From Thalassobius sp. I31.1 (lineage in GTDB: Bacteria; Pseudomonadota; Alphaproteobacteria; Rhodobacterales; Rhodobacteraceae), in NCBI RefSeq assembly GCF_003031585.1, contig NZ_PWAA01000011.1, positions 1-64,000 of the forward strand: 64,000 bases of DNA, given 5' to 3'. Position numbers and translations under genes: made by a program. Below are positions 8,041 through 17,807 of the stretch, in pieces (position 1 is the first letter of the stretch; every line of letters begins with the position of its first letter). The notes below the pieces were generated by a model, which saw nothing but the letters and a program-made list of their open reading frames with translations, was not told the origin of the DNA and made no database searches.

Positions 8041-8649
8041 ATGATAGATAAGGCATACCTGGATTTTCTCACTACTCTTGCGCCGTCCGGGTACTACCTG
8101 GCGATGAGAGTTGGGTTTGCTTTTCCCGTCGCCGAGGCGAATACTCTGCCTTCTGAATGGGTTAATCGGTACACAAGCAAGGGCTATATGATGATGGATC
8201 CGGTTATCCGCTGGGTCTATTCAAATTCCGGCACCGTGCGTTGGTCCGATATACCTGTAGACGACCCAAGGTTGATTTTGCAGGATGCAAAGAAATTCGA
8301 TTTGAATTACGGCCTTGCGATCAGCTGTCAGGGTGAAGGCGAAGATGGGCAGCGCAGCTTTGGCAGCTTTTGCCGGTCAGATCGTGAGTTTTCGGATGAT
8401 GAAGTGCGGATTTTGCATCAGATCATGGGGGAGCTGCATGAAAGCTTCTCGCCACCCAAAAACCTGACCAAAGCAGAGCTGGAAGTTCTGATCATGGTGA
8501 AGGATGGGCTGTTGATGAAGCAAATCGCCGATGATCTGGGGATTTCCCTGGGCGCTGTTAAACAACGTCTGAAAAATGCGAAATTCAAACTGCGCGCGAA
8601 AACAAGCAGTCATGCTGCGGCGCTGGCAATTCAGTTTGGATTGATCTGA
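8041..8649 (+). CDS. luxR: LuxR-family quorum-sensing transcriptional regulator
   Basis: This is a 202-residue acyl-homoserine-lactone-responsive regulator. The autoinducer-binding domain (about 5-130) keeps Trp40, Tyr44, Asp53, Pro54, Trp68 and Gly91. The C-terminal GerE-type helix-turn-helix (about 140-200; LTKAELEVLIMVKDG, then LMKQIADDLGISLGAVKQRL) is complete. The start is fixed at 8041 by an in-frame TAG directly upstream, so the protein is shorter at its N terminus than most LuxR proteins (230-250 residues). It lies 137 bases upstream of luxI on the same strand and is the likely activator of luxI. It is paralogous to the HTH-less protein encoded divergently. Confidence 0.9.
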   Translation: MIDKAYLDFLTTLAPSGYYLAMRVGFAFPVAEANTLPSEWVNRYTSKGYMMMDPVIRWVYSNSGTVRWSDIPVDDPRLILQDAKKFDLNYGLAISCQGEGEDGQRSFGSFCRSDREFSDDEVRILHQIMGELHESFSPPKNLTKAELEVLIMVKDGLLMKQIADDLGISLGAVKQRLKNAKFKLRAKTSSHAAALAIQFGLI

Positions 8650-8747
8650 AACGCAGCGCGTTATCGCAAAAACCTTAATATTTTGTAAAAATAATTAGAT
8701 TTTTCTATCAACCCAAGATGGATAAATCTGGTTAACAATTCTCCTTC

Positions 8748-8765
8748 AACTGGTTTTAATCAGTT
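8748..8765 (+). promoter_or_regulatory. Candidate lux box upstream of luxI
   Basis: The imperfect inverted repeat AACTGGTT-TT-AATCAGTT (one mismatch between arms) lies 21 bases before the luxI start. Its size, symmetry and CTG/CAG core are like LuxR-type operators. This close to the start codon it would overlap the promoter or the transcript leader, so it is a candidate only. Confidence 0.45.
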
Positions 8766-8786
8766 CATCATAACAGGAGAATTCAC

Positions 8787-9392
8787 ATGAAAAATGTAAC
8801 CTTTAACCTGACCTCTCTGCACAACCATAATGATGCGTTCTGGGGGTACCTTAAGTTGAGAAAGCACTTCTTTGTAGATCAGCTGGGCTGGGATATTCCA
8901 CATGACAACCAGTTCGAAATGGATCAGTACGACACGCCCGTTGCCTGGTACTCACTGGTTCTGATGTATGGAAAGGTTGTTGGGGGCGCGCGGGTTATGC
9001 CAACCACGGCACGTTGGGGGCAGCACAGCTATATGCTGAAGGATGCTGTCGATGGCAAGCTTGTGGATATCCCGCCAGTGGTTCTTGAAAATGCAATTGA
9101 AAGTGATGGGGTCTGGGAATGTACCCGTCTTGTGATCAGCGATGAACTGAACACCCATGCTTTGCGTTCCGAATGCCTGTCGTTGATTGTTTCCGGTCTT
9201 GCAGAAACGGCCCGTTCGCAGGGGGGGCGTGAGTTGATGTCACTGTCGCCGTTGGCGTTGATGCGGGCTTTGCGTCAGCTCGGGTATGATGCTGGTCGCA
9301 TTGGCGAACCTTACCTGAATCCGGGCGATGGCCGCAAATATGCGGTGCTGTCTATGCCGGTTGAACGTCGGGTGGATGAGCAAGCCGCCTGA
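8787..9392 (+). CDS. luxI: Acyl-homoserine-lactone synthase (LuxI family)
   Basis: The enzyme makes an N-acyl-homoserine lactone signal from S-adenosylmethionine and an acyl-carrier-protein thioester in the cytoplasm. The 201-residue length is typical. The invariant residues are visible: Arg25, Trp35, Asp46, Asp49, Arg69, Glu111 and Arg114. A strong AGGAGA ribosome binding site at 8775-8780 fixes the start. It is downstream of luxR on the same strand and ends before a strong bidirectional terminator. Expression is probably controlled by the adjacent LuxR through the dyad at 8748-8765. Acyl chain length cannot be told from the sequence. Confidence 0.93.
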   Translation: MKNVTFNLTSLHNHNDAFWGYLKLRKHFFVDQLGWDIPHDNQFEMDQYDTPVAWYSLVLMYGKVVGGARVMPTTARWGQHSYMLKDAVDGKLVDIPPVVLENAIESDGVWECTRLVISDELNTHALRSECLSLIVSGLAETARSQGGRELMSLSPLALMRALRQLGYDAGRIGEPYLNPGDGRKYAVLSMPVERRVDEQAA

Positions 9393-9502
9393 GTATTCCT
9401 TGATCGGGGTTACAGGCTGTACGCAGAATCTTCCCGGCACCGTCGGGAAGACAAAGTAATGAGTACCAGGTGATTTACAGCAATGCAGACACCATTAAAG
9501 AA

Positions 9503-9533
9503 AGCGCCCCTGATATCAGGGGCGCTCTTTTTT
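9503..9533 (+). terminator. Bidirectional terminator between luxI and ilvH
   Basis: A perfect 24-base palindrome (9503-9526, AGCGCCCC core) is followed by a T run on the plus strand. A T-rich run on the other strand serves the convergent ilvIH operon. It overlaps the ilvH stop codon region. Confidence 0.85.
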
Positions 9534-10092
9534 ACTTGCCGCGGGACAGGGCGGCGACGCCTGTGCGTGCAATACGGCCCAGGCCTAGGGGACGCATAAG
9601 ATCCGCGAAAGCATCGACTTTGTCCGGGGTGCCGGTGATCTCAAACACAAAGCTTTCCAGCGTGCTGTCGACCACCTGTGCGCGGAAGATATCCGCCAGG
9701 CGCAGGGCCTCAACCCGCGCATCACCGGTGCCATGTACGCGCATCAGCGCCATTTCACGTTCAACTGAATCACCTTCAACCGTCAGATCGTGGACCTCAT
9801 GCACAGGCACAATCCGGCCCAGCTGGGCTTTGATCTGTTCGATCACAGCAGGCGTCCCGGTGGTCACAATTGTGATGCGGGACAAAAGCCCTTCCTCATC
9901 AATCGCCGCCACAGTCAGGCTGTCGATGTTATACCCGCGTCCGGAAAACAACCCGATCACACGGGCCAGAACACCGGCTTCGTTGTCCACAACCACCGCC
10001 AGAGTATGGGTCTCGATGATCTCAGAGTTCGGATCTTTCAGGTCATAGGCGGACTTCTTTGAAGTGCCTTTTTTGATATTTAATGCAGACAT
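9532..10092 (-). CDS. ilvH: Acetolactate synthase small (regulatory) subunit
   Basis: This is the regulatory subunit of acetohydroxyacid synthase, which binds valine for feedback inhibition and activates the catalytic subunit. It acts in valine, leucine and isoleucine synthesis. The ACT domain starts at about residue 28 (HTLAVVVDNEAGVLARVIGL, then FSGRGYNIDSLTV), followed by the ALS_ss_C domain. The start at 10092 (MSALNIKKG) has an AAAGG box upstream; a longer frame to 10155 would overlap ilvI. It lies 13 bases downstream of ilvI in the same operon. It is also called ilvN. Confidence 0.93.
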   Translation of the reverse strand: MSALNIKKGTSKKSAYDLKDPNSEIIETHTLAVVVDNEAGVLARVIGLFSGRGYNIDSLTVAAIDEEGLLSRITIVTTGTPAVIEQIKAQLGRIVPVHEVHDLTVEGDSVEREMALMRVHGTGDARVEALRLADIFRAQVVDSTLESFVFEITGTPDKVDAFADLMRPLGLGRIARTGVAALSRGK

Positions 10093-10105
10093 TTGTAAGC
10101 CTTTC

Positions 10106-11872
<1,767 letters not shown>

Positions 11873-11921
11873 CTTCTTCTCCATTCCTGCGGACCCTCCG
11901 GTCCGCCCGCTTAAGCGTAAT

Positions 11922-11950
11922 AAAAAACCCCGGGCTTTTCAGGTCCGGGG
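11922..11950 (-). terminator. ilv attenuator hairpin
   Basis: On the minus strand CCCCGG and CCGGGG (arms within 11928-11950) form a stem followed by TTTTTTATT, an intrinsic terminator located before the ilvI start. Upstream segments can pair differently: GCGCATGG, over the end of the leader peptide frame, is complementary to CCATGCGC just before the terminator, and GGTCCGG is complementary to CCGGACC inside it. This mutually exclusive pairing is what transcription attenuation needs. Confidence 0.8.
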
Positions 11951-11975
11951 CGCATGGTTTTAAATCTGGTTTCCG

Positions 11976-12038
11976 TTACCGGACCATGCGCCAATTCCCA
12001 ACAATGACCACTAGAGCGAGCATCAGTTTTCTTCCCAT
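11976..12038 (-). CDS. ilv operon leader peptide (20 residues)
   Basis: A short frame reads MGRKLMLALVVIVGNWRMVR and stops. Residues 5-13 are almost all Leu, Val, Ile or Met/Ala, the pattern of leader peptides that sense charged tRNA-Leu, -Val and -Ile. The stop codon lies inside the region that pairs in the alternative RNA structures, about 26 bases before the terminator stem. Slow translation of the LALVVIV codons would favour the antiterminated form and expression of ilvIH. This is inferred from sequence, by analogy with the ilvB and ilvGMEDA leaders of enterobacteria. Confidence 0.8.
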   Translation of the reverse strand: MGRKLMLALVVIVGNWRMVR

Positions 12039-12177
12039 CGGGTTTCATTACCTGGCGGGACTTTATGGCGCGGTGAAAACGGGGTCAACAGGCAAAATGC
12101 GTAAGAAAGTGTCTCTGGGTGAAGAAAATCTTTCCGAAAGTTGCTAATTTTGGATTTTACGGAAAATTTTCGCAAAT

Positions 12178-12915
12178 TCAGGTCAGCTTTTGTGCCAGAT
12201 TCTGACTGTACTCTGGTTCGCTTTGCCTGCAGGTCGCAATTTCAAACGCCAGACAGGCTTTCTCTTCCGCAGCACTTAGCGCCACGCCCGGCAGGCGTTG
12301 CTGATCAAAAAAGGCACAATCCCCCCGACTTTCGTCCCAGTCGATCAGGGCAGGGGGTAATCCATCCGCAACCAGCACATTGATTTCCCCCAGATCCCCG
12401 TGCACAGGCACCACAGGCTGATCCGCAATAGCAGCAAAGGCACGCCGGATCTTTTGGTGCAGATCACCGGGCAGGGCGCGCATGTACACATCTCCGCCCA
12501 GATCCTGCGTCAGAAGGTCGGCGCGACTGGCAAACCCCGGACGTTGGGGAAGCGCGCGGCTCGCCTGATGAAATTCAGTCACAGCGCGGGAAATATCGGG
12601 CATGTATCCCTCTGCGCAGAGATGGCCGGACAAATAGCTTTCCAGCGTGAACCCGCCGTTTATATACATACCACTCGCTGACCTGTGCAGTTGTGGGGTA
12701 CGAAAACCGGCCTGGCCCGCCAGCGACATCAATCCGGTCATCCAGTTGACCTGCGCCCCTGAACGCGGGGTTGACTTAGCAACATAGAGATTGCCGTCAA
12801 TTTCCACCTTCCAGACCTCATTCCGAAACCCACCGGTAAGCAGATGCAGAATGGTGGCTGTGCCAAATCCGGATAAATCAGGAGGGGACGTCATGGGTAT
12901 GTATTCGTTCTTCAA
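12178..12915 (-). CDS. Aminoglycoside phosphotransferase (APH)-fold kinase
   Basis: The product is a protein-kinase-like phosphotransferase of the APH family, 245 residues long; an alternative start is at 12894 (MTSPPDL). The catalytic loop HGDLGEINVLV (near residue 170) and the metal-binding DWDE (near 192) are present. The N-lobe has a glycine-rich turn (LTGGFRNEVWKV) and the ATP-binding Lys (LYVAKST). APH-fold enzymes phosphorylate choline, homoserine, fructosamine, antibiotics and other small molecules, and the substrate cannot be told here. It is monocistronic upstream of the ilv leader region. Confidence 0.75.
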   Translation of the reverse strand: MKNEYIPMTSPPDLSGFGTATILHLLTGGFRNEVWKVEIDGNLYVAKSTPRSGAQVNWMTGLMSLAGQAGFRTPQLHRSASGMYINGGFTLESYLSGHLCAEGYMPDISRAVTEFHQASRALPQRPGFASRADLLTQDLGGDVYMRALPGDLHQKIRRAFAAIADQPVVPVHGDLGEINVLVADGLPPALIDWDESRGDCAFFDQQRLPGVALSAAEEKACLAFEIATCRQSEPEYSQNLAQKLT

Positions 12916-13218
12916 AGCGCGAGAATCGCAGTTTTCCGTTTGCGCAATTATTTACGGATGAAATGGCCCGCAGGAACAGGAAAGACGCATTGAAGGCAGG
13001 TTTTCGCTGTTTTCCTCAAGAAAAGAAGAAATTCCCATCTGTCAGTTTTGGTTATATTTTCTTACCAAAATATGCAAGGCCCTGTCGCGAAACAACGGGA
13101 ACGTGGCGTTTTGCCCGAAATATAGGCTTTTCCGGAAGGCGGAGTCGTCGTAGGGTCACGGCACCTTAAAGTTCCGCACGGCGAATGTTGCGGGCGCAAT
13201 TCAACGGGAGAGACGTTA
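12916..13218 (+). promoter_or_regulatory. Upstream region of the TRAP operon with a TTTTGGT/ACCAAAA dyad
   Basis: The roughly 300 bases between the divergent kinase gene and the TRAP operon hold no gene. A perfect seven-base inverted repeat, TTTTGGT (13046-13052) and ACCAAAA (13064-13070), with an 11-base AT-rich spacer, could be an operator for a solute-responsive regulator. A GGGAGAG ribosome binding site lies just before the ATG at 13219. Confidence 0.4.
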
Positions 13219-14301
13219 ATGGATCGTCGTTCATTTCTGAGAACATCTGCACTTGGTGGCACCGCTGCTGCTGCTTCTACACTGGCCGCACCTGCTTACG
13301 CGACCGGCAACCGCACACTGACCATGGTTACGACATGGGGCCGTGGTCTCGCTGGCGTTTTTGACGCGGCTGAGCGCGCTGCAAACTCTATCAACGCAAT
13401 GTCCGACGGCAGCCTGACTGTTGAAATCAAAGCGGCTGGCGAACTTGTGGGTGCGCTGGAAGTGTTTGACGCTGTGACCTCTGGTCAGGCTGACATGTAT
13501 CACGGAGCCGACTATTATTTTATTGGTCAACACCCTGCCTACGCGTTTTTTACAGGCGTGCCTTTCGGTATGACGACCCAAGAGTTCAACACTTGGTACT
13601 ATCAGCAGGGTGGTATGGAACTGCATGATGAGCTTGGTGAAATCTTTGGTTTGAAGTCCTTTGTTGCTGGTAACACAGGCGCACAGGCTGGAGGTTGGTT
13701 TAACAAAGAGATCAACAGTGCTGACGATTTTGCTGGCTTGAAGATGCGTATGCCAGGACTTGGCGGGCAAGTGATCAGCAAATTGGGTGCGTCGGTTCAG
13801 AACATTCCAGGGGCAGAAGTGTACCAGGCTTTGGCATCTGGCGCAATTGATGCCACTGAATGGATCGGTCCGTGGGCTGATGAGAAGGCCGGTTTTTCTG
13901 AAATTACAAAGAATTACTATACGGCCGGTTTTCATGAACCAGGTGTTGGGCTTAGCCTTGCGACAAATCGCGATGTATTTGAGGACTTGTCGCCTGCACA
14001 TCAGCGGATAATTGAAATTTCTGCAGGTGAATGTAATCAGTGGAGCTATGCACAATTCTTATCCAACAATGGTCCAGCTCTGTCTCGTCTCAAATCGTCG
14101 GGGGTTAAGACACTCGAGTTTCCTGATAGTGTTTGGGATGCATTTGGAGAAAAGACTGTAGAGGTAATGAACAGTTACCGTGATGACGAGATTTTTGCAA
14201 AAGTTCATGACAGTGTAAACGATGCAATACGCAATACATCTGGCTGGCTATCTATTTCTGAAGGTGTTTACACAGCTCAACGTAAACGTATTTTTGGCTA
14301 A
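13219..14301 (+). CDS. TRAP transporter solute-binding protein (DctP family, TakP-like)
   Basis: This is the periplasmic binding protein of a tripartite ATP-independent transporter. It opens with a Tat-type signal (MDRRSFLRTSALGG, cleavage after an AxA near residue 29). The body matches the alpha-keto-acid-binding TakP subgroup: the FNKEINSADDFAGLKMRMPG element, the solute-anchoring Arg, and YQALASGAIDATEWIGPWAD, in which the Trp region helps hold carboxylate and cation. 2-oxoacids are therefore the likely substrates (inference). It heads an operon with the small and large permeases. Composition shifts within the gene: 38 G/C in the 60 bases from 13321, but 23 and 25 in the 60 bases from 14161 and 14221. 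Confidence 0.88.
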   Translation: MDRRSFLRTSALGGTAAAASTLAAPAYATGNRTLTMVTTWGRGLAGVFDAAERAANSINAMSDGSLTVEIKAAGELVGALEVFDAVTSGQADMYHGADYYFIGQHPAYAFFTGVPFGMTTQEFNTWYYQQGGMELHDELGEIFGLKSFVAGNTGAQAGGWFNKEINSADDFAGLKMRMPGLGGQVISKLGASVQNIPGAEVYQALASGAIDATEWIGPWADEKAGFSEITKNYYTAGFHEPGVGLSLATNRDVFEDLSPAHQRIIEISAGECNQWSYAQFLSNNGPALSRLKSSGVKTLEFPDSVWDAFGEKTVEVMNSYRDDEIFAKVHDSVNDAIRNTSGWLSISEGVYTAQRKRIFG

Positions 14302-14430
14302 GCCATAATGGCTGCTTAATGTACTCCGGGCCTGGAAACGGGCCCGGGGGTTTCCAATGTTCGACCCGGACCAACCGGGCAACAAAAGACGCATGGGCGG
14401 GGGCCTATGCACTGACTGCAGGGGGAAGGT

Positions 14431-15354
14431 ATGCTTGATGGCATTACCTGGTTCTTAACGAACCTCGCTATGGCGTTTTACAATCTTGGTTATGCGCTGA
14501 CACATCCGGGGAGCTGGCTGTCTTGGCTGCCCTATATCAATGGAAACATGCCCGAAGTAGAGATCAAGCAATCGCTGATGCGCTTTATCTATTACGGCGG
14601 CTCGATTGAATTTTTCTTTGTGATCTTCACAGCCTTCCTTGTGCTGACCATCATCGGTATCTTCCGAAACGAATTTATGTGGCGACTTGTGCGCATCACC
14701 GAAGGTTTGGCCAATGGGTTGGGCCGGATCGCGGCTTGGGCCGGTTTGATCATGGTGCTGCAGCAAATCATGATCGTCTTTATGCAGCGGATCTTTACAG
14801 CATCCACCATCCCTTATTTCTTTGGCGAAGGCATGAACAAAGATGTCAGCTGGTGGGCTGAGATGCTGAAGTTTGAAAACGCCATTATCGTCACGCTTTG
14901 TGCGACCTACACCTTCGTGCAGGGCAGCCATGTACGTGTGGATCTGATCTATTCCGGTGTGAAATTCCGTACGAAACGTTTGATCGACATGTTCGGTGCG
15001 CTGATCTTCATGCTGCCTGCCGCAGTCCTGACCTGGATGTATGGCTGGTATTTCATGTGGCGCCACCTGGTGGTTCCGAAGCCATCGGCATCAGACAGTC
15101 TTGATAAACTGCTGAACAAAGCCCGCGCCATTCGCTGGAACGTGGAAACCATCGGTTTCAGCCCGTCCGGCTTTGACATGTATTTCCTCTTCAAGATCCT
15201 GCTGGTCGCGTTTGCAGGTCTCGTGTTTATCCACGGCTGGTCTTTCTTCTGGCGCTCTTATCTTGAGTTCCGTGAAGGGCCTGACAGTGAGGGTAAATAC
15301 CTTGACAGAGACACGCTCGGTGAGGGCGAAGAAGCCTACGAAGGCACCCATTAA
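14431..15354 (+). CDS. TRAP transporter small permease (DctQ-like)
   Basis: This is the small membrane subunit of the TRAP system, 307 residues long, which is larger than the usual 160-200. It has an N-terminal extension with an amphipathic or membrane segment (LTNLAMAFYNLGYALTHPG). Four or five membrane helices follow, including FFFVIFTAFLVLTIIGIF, IAAWAGLIMVLQQIMIVFM and a C-terminal LLVAFAGLVFIHGW. The VRVDL element inside the DctQ domain (SHVRVDLIYSGV) is the family hallmark. A GGGGAAGG site precedes the start. It lies between the binding protein and the large permease, 16 bases before the latter. Confidence 0.85.
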   Translation: MLDGITWFLTNLAMAFYNLGYALTHPGSWLSWLPYINGNMPEVEIKQSLMRFIYYGGSIEFFFVIFTAFLVLTIIGIFRNEFMWRLVRITEGLANGLGRIAAWAGLIMVLQQIMIVFMQRIFTASTIPYFFGEGMNKDVSWWAEMLKFENAIIVTLCATYTFVQGSHVRVDLIYSGVKFRTKRLIDMFGALIFMLPAAVLTWMYGWYFMWRHLVVPKPSASDSLDKLLNKARAIRWNVETIGFSPSGFDMYFLFKILLVAFAGLVFIHGWSFFWRSYLEFREGPDSEGKYLDRDTLGEGEEAYEGTH

Positions 15355-15370
15355 GGCAGGATGAAGAGAC

Positions 15371-17725
15371 ATGTTTTTTGGACTTGATGGCGTAGAAGTC
15401 GGCCTGATTATCGTTTTCCTCAGCCTGTTTGCCGGGATTCTTTCCGGCTTTCCGGTGGCCTTCGCAATTGGCGGGGCCGGGGTTATTTCTTTTGCAATTA
15501 TTGCGGCGCTGGACAGTTCCGGCCTGCTTGTACACGCGGCGGTGGACACCAGTTCAGACGCCTATAAACAGCTGACAAATTCGGGGCTTCACCCGGATAC
15601 GATCAGCCTGTTCAGATATCCTGATCTGCCAACGATCGCAGAACCTGTGTTTACACGCGGCTGGGAAACGGCGCTTGATCGCAATATTTCCTTTATCGTC
15701 AACCGGATGAACGAACGTGTTCTGGCTGGTCAGTCGATTGAAACCCTGCTGGCCGTTCTGATGTTTGTTCTGATGGGCATCACACTGGAACGTTCCAAGA
15801 TCGCGAATGATCTGCTGACAACCATGGCAAAGGTCTTTGGCCCGCTGCCAGGTGGTCTGGCGGTTTCCGTTGTTGTTGTGGGTGCTTTCCTTGCGGCGTC
15901 CACCGGGATTGTGGGTGCAACTGTTGTGACCATGGGCCTTCTGTCCCTGCCAACCATGCTGCGCAATAACTACAGCCCGGAACTGGCAACCGGTGTGATC
16001 GCGGCCTCTGGTACACTTGGCCAGATCATCCCGCCGTCTATCGTGATTGTTCTGCTGGGCACGCTTGCCGGTGATCTGTATTCCGCAGCCCAGGAAGCCC
16101 GCGCACAGGAGGCTGGCTGTTCTGATGCGCTGACTTACCTTGGCGAAGCTGCGGTTGTTTCCGTGGGCACGCTGTTCCAGGCGGCTCTGTTGCCAGGGAT
16201 CCTGCTGGCGCTGCTTTATGCGCTGTATGCCTTTGGCTATGCTATGTTCCGCCCACATCATGCGCCTGCGGTGCATATTGCCGGTTCCGGCGGTGGCGCA
16301 ACAACACGCGCGCACAGCCTGACCTGGTTCCTCGCGGTTCCTCTGGGCATCATCGGTTTTGCGATTGCAGCAAGCACCTTTAACGTATCTGGTTCCCAGG
16401 CGATCATCGTCGACAGCTATTCTGACGTTGGCGCCAGCGCGTCTTTGCGGACAAATGTCAGCGAACAATGTCAGGCGTCTATGATCGGTCTGCATGGTCA
16501 GGAGGCCTGGGATATTGCCCTGGCGGAACAGACAGCGATTGATGAGGTCGGTGGCACACAGCAATCTGTGGCGCTGACCCCTGAGCAGATCGAAGAAACC
16601 CGTCTTGCTAAGATCGCTGCGGCTGCACCGGTTGGGTCCGGCATCATGGCGTTTGTTGTGCTCTTTGGTCTGGTTCTGGCGTTTGCCCGTGGTGTTGAAC
16701 TGCACGGCGACCGTAAGCCACTGATCATCGGTGCGATTGGCCTGTTGGGGATGCTGGCGGTGGATACACTGTTTATCACGCCTGTGACGTCCCCTGGTAT
16801 TACCTTCCTCTGGCTGGTGATCCCGGGTGTTCTGGCGATCTATGGTGCGCGTGAAGCGGCGATTATGCTGGGCCGTAATGATCTGATCCGGGTGGTTTTC
16901 CCACCGCTGGTTCTGATCGTGGCGGTGCTGGGGTCCATCCTTGGTGGCATCACCAACCCGACCCCTGCGGCAGCACTTGGGGCAGGGGGCGCGATCATGC
17001 TCGCGGCCTTCCGCAAGCTGCAGGATCAGGGCGGCACGGGCCGTGGCGTTCTGGTGACGGCTTTCGCAATCGTGGTCATGATCCTTGTGGGCGTGAACTT
17101 TGATCTGCGTATGGGCCGGGCCGAAGTGCCGCTGGAAGATATGATCGCTTACGCTGTTGCCATGGCGGCCTGGATCACTGTGATTGTTGGTCTTCTCTGG
17201 GCGTGCTGGGTTCTGTGGCGCGGGGCGGTTCTGTCGCCTGTGGTGCGGGAAACCGCGAAAGTCACAAGCATGGTGTTCACCATTCTGATCGGTTCACAGC
17301 TGCTGAACCTTGTGGTGATCTCTTTCGGTGGCGAACATTATATTCAGCAGTTCCTGAAAAGCTTTGACGATGAATTCACCGTCTTCCTGATCGTGATGCT
17401 GGTGCTGTTTGTTCTGGGCTTTGTGCTTGATTTCCTTGAGATCATTTACATCGTGATCCCGATTGTCGGCCCTGTAATTTACGGCGGCACAATGGACCCG
17501 AAATGGGTGACAATCATGATCGCTGTGAACCTGCAGACCAGCTTCCTGACACCGCCCTTTGGCTTTGCGCTGTTCTATCTGCGCGGGGTGGCCCCGAAGG
17601 AAGTCACCACAGGCCATATCTACCGTGGGATCATTCCGTTTGTGCTGATCCAGGTGCTGGGGCTGTGGCTGCTCTGGCAGTTCCCAGGCGTGGTCACCAT
17701 CGTGCCCAACCTGATTGGGCACTGA
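15371..17725 (+). CDS. TRAP transporter large permease (DctM-like), extended
   Basis: This is the sodium-driven transport subunit of the inner membrane. At 784 residues it is nearly twice the usual 430. The DctM core is recognisable: LSGFPVAFAIGGAGVISF near the N terminus, then ASTGIVGATVVTMGLLSLP and ASGTLGQIIPPSIVIVLLG in the first half, and a second half from about residue 630 (VFTILIGSQLLNLVVI, VLGFVLDFLEI, TPPFGFALFYLRG). Two insertions explain the size: a soluble segment at about 50-110, and a region of about 300-560 with several extra membrane helices around a periplasmic or cytoplasmic loop. It is the last gene before a strong terminator. Confidence 0.87.
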   Translation: MFFGLDGVEVGLIIVFLSLFAGILSGFPVAFAIGGAGVISFAIIAALDSSGLLVHAAVDTSSDAYKQLTNSGLHPDTISLFRYPDLPTIAEPVFTRGWETALDRNISFIVNRMNERVLAGQSIETLLAVLMFVLMGITLERSKIANDLLTTMAKVFGPLPGGLAVSVVVVGAFLAASTGIVGATVVTMGLLSLPTMLRNNYSPELATGVIAASGTLGQIIPPSIVIVLLGTLAGDLYSAAQEARAQEAGCSDALTYLGEAAVVSVGTLFQAALLPGILLALLYALYAFGYAMFRPHHAPAVHIAGSGGGATTRAHSLTWFLAVPLGIIGFAIAASTFNVSGSQAIIVDSYSDVGASASLRTNVSEQCQASMIGLHGQEAWDIALAEQTAIDEVGGTQQSVALTPEQIEETRLAKIAAAAPVGSGIMAFVVLFGLVLAFARGVELHGDRKPLIIGAIGLLGMLAVDTLFITPVTSPGITFLWLVIPGVLAIYGAREAAIMLGRNDLIRVVFPPLVLIVAVLGSILGGITNPTPAAALGAGGAIMLAAFRKLQDQGGTGRGVLVTAFAIVVMILVGVNFDLRMGRAEVPLEDMIAYAVAMAAWITVIVGLLWACWVLWRGAVLSPVVRETAKVTSMVFTILIGSQLLNLVVISFGGEHYIQQFLKSFDDEFTVFLIVMLVLFVLGFVLDFLEIIYIVIPIVGPVIYGGTMDPKWVTIMIAVNLQTSFLTPPFGFALFYLRGVAPKEVTTGHIYRGIIPFVLIQVLGLWLLWQFPGVVTIVPNLIGH

Positions 17726-17754
17726 TCAGATCAGTGACGGCAGAAAATAAAAAA

Positions 17755-17780
17755 GCCGCCCTTTGGGGCGGCTTTTCTTT
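17755..17780 (+). terminator. Bidirectional terminator after the TRAP operon
   Basis: The stem GCCGCCC (17755-17761) / GGGCGGC (17766-17772) with loop TTTG has a T run after it on the plus strand and an A run before it. It can therefore also end the convergent bpt transcript. Confidence 0.85.
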
Positions 17781-17807
17781 TGGGATCTTGCCGGAAAGGC
17801 TGTGAAC

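Noticed and set aside
8041-8649. LuxR start further upstream to give a normal-length N terminus
   Set aside because: An in-frame TAG directly precedes the ATG at 8041.
15554-16705. 383-codon minus-strand open frame over the TRAP large permease
   Set aside because: The product would be extremely Arg/Gln/His-rich. It is antisense to a clear membrane protein.
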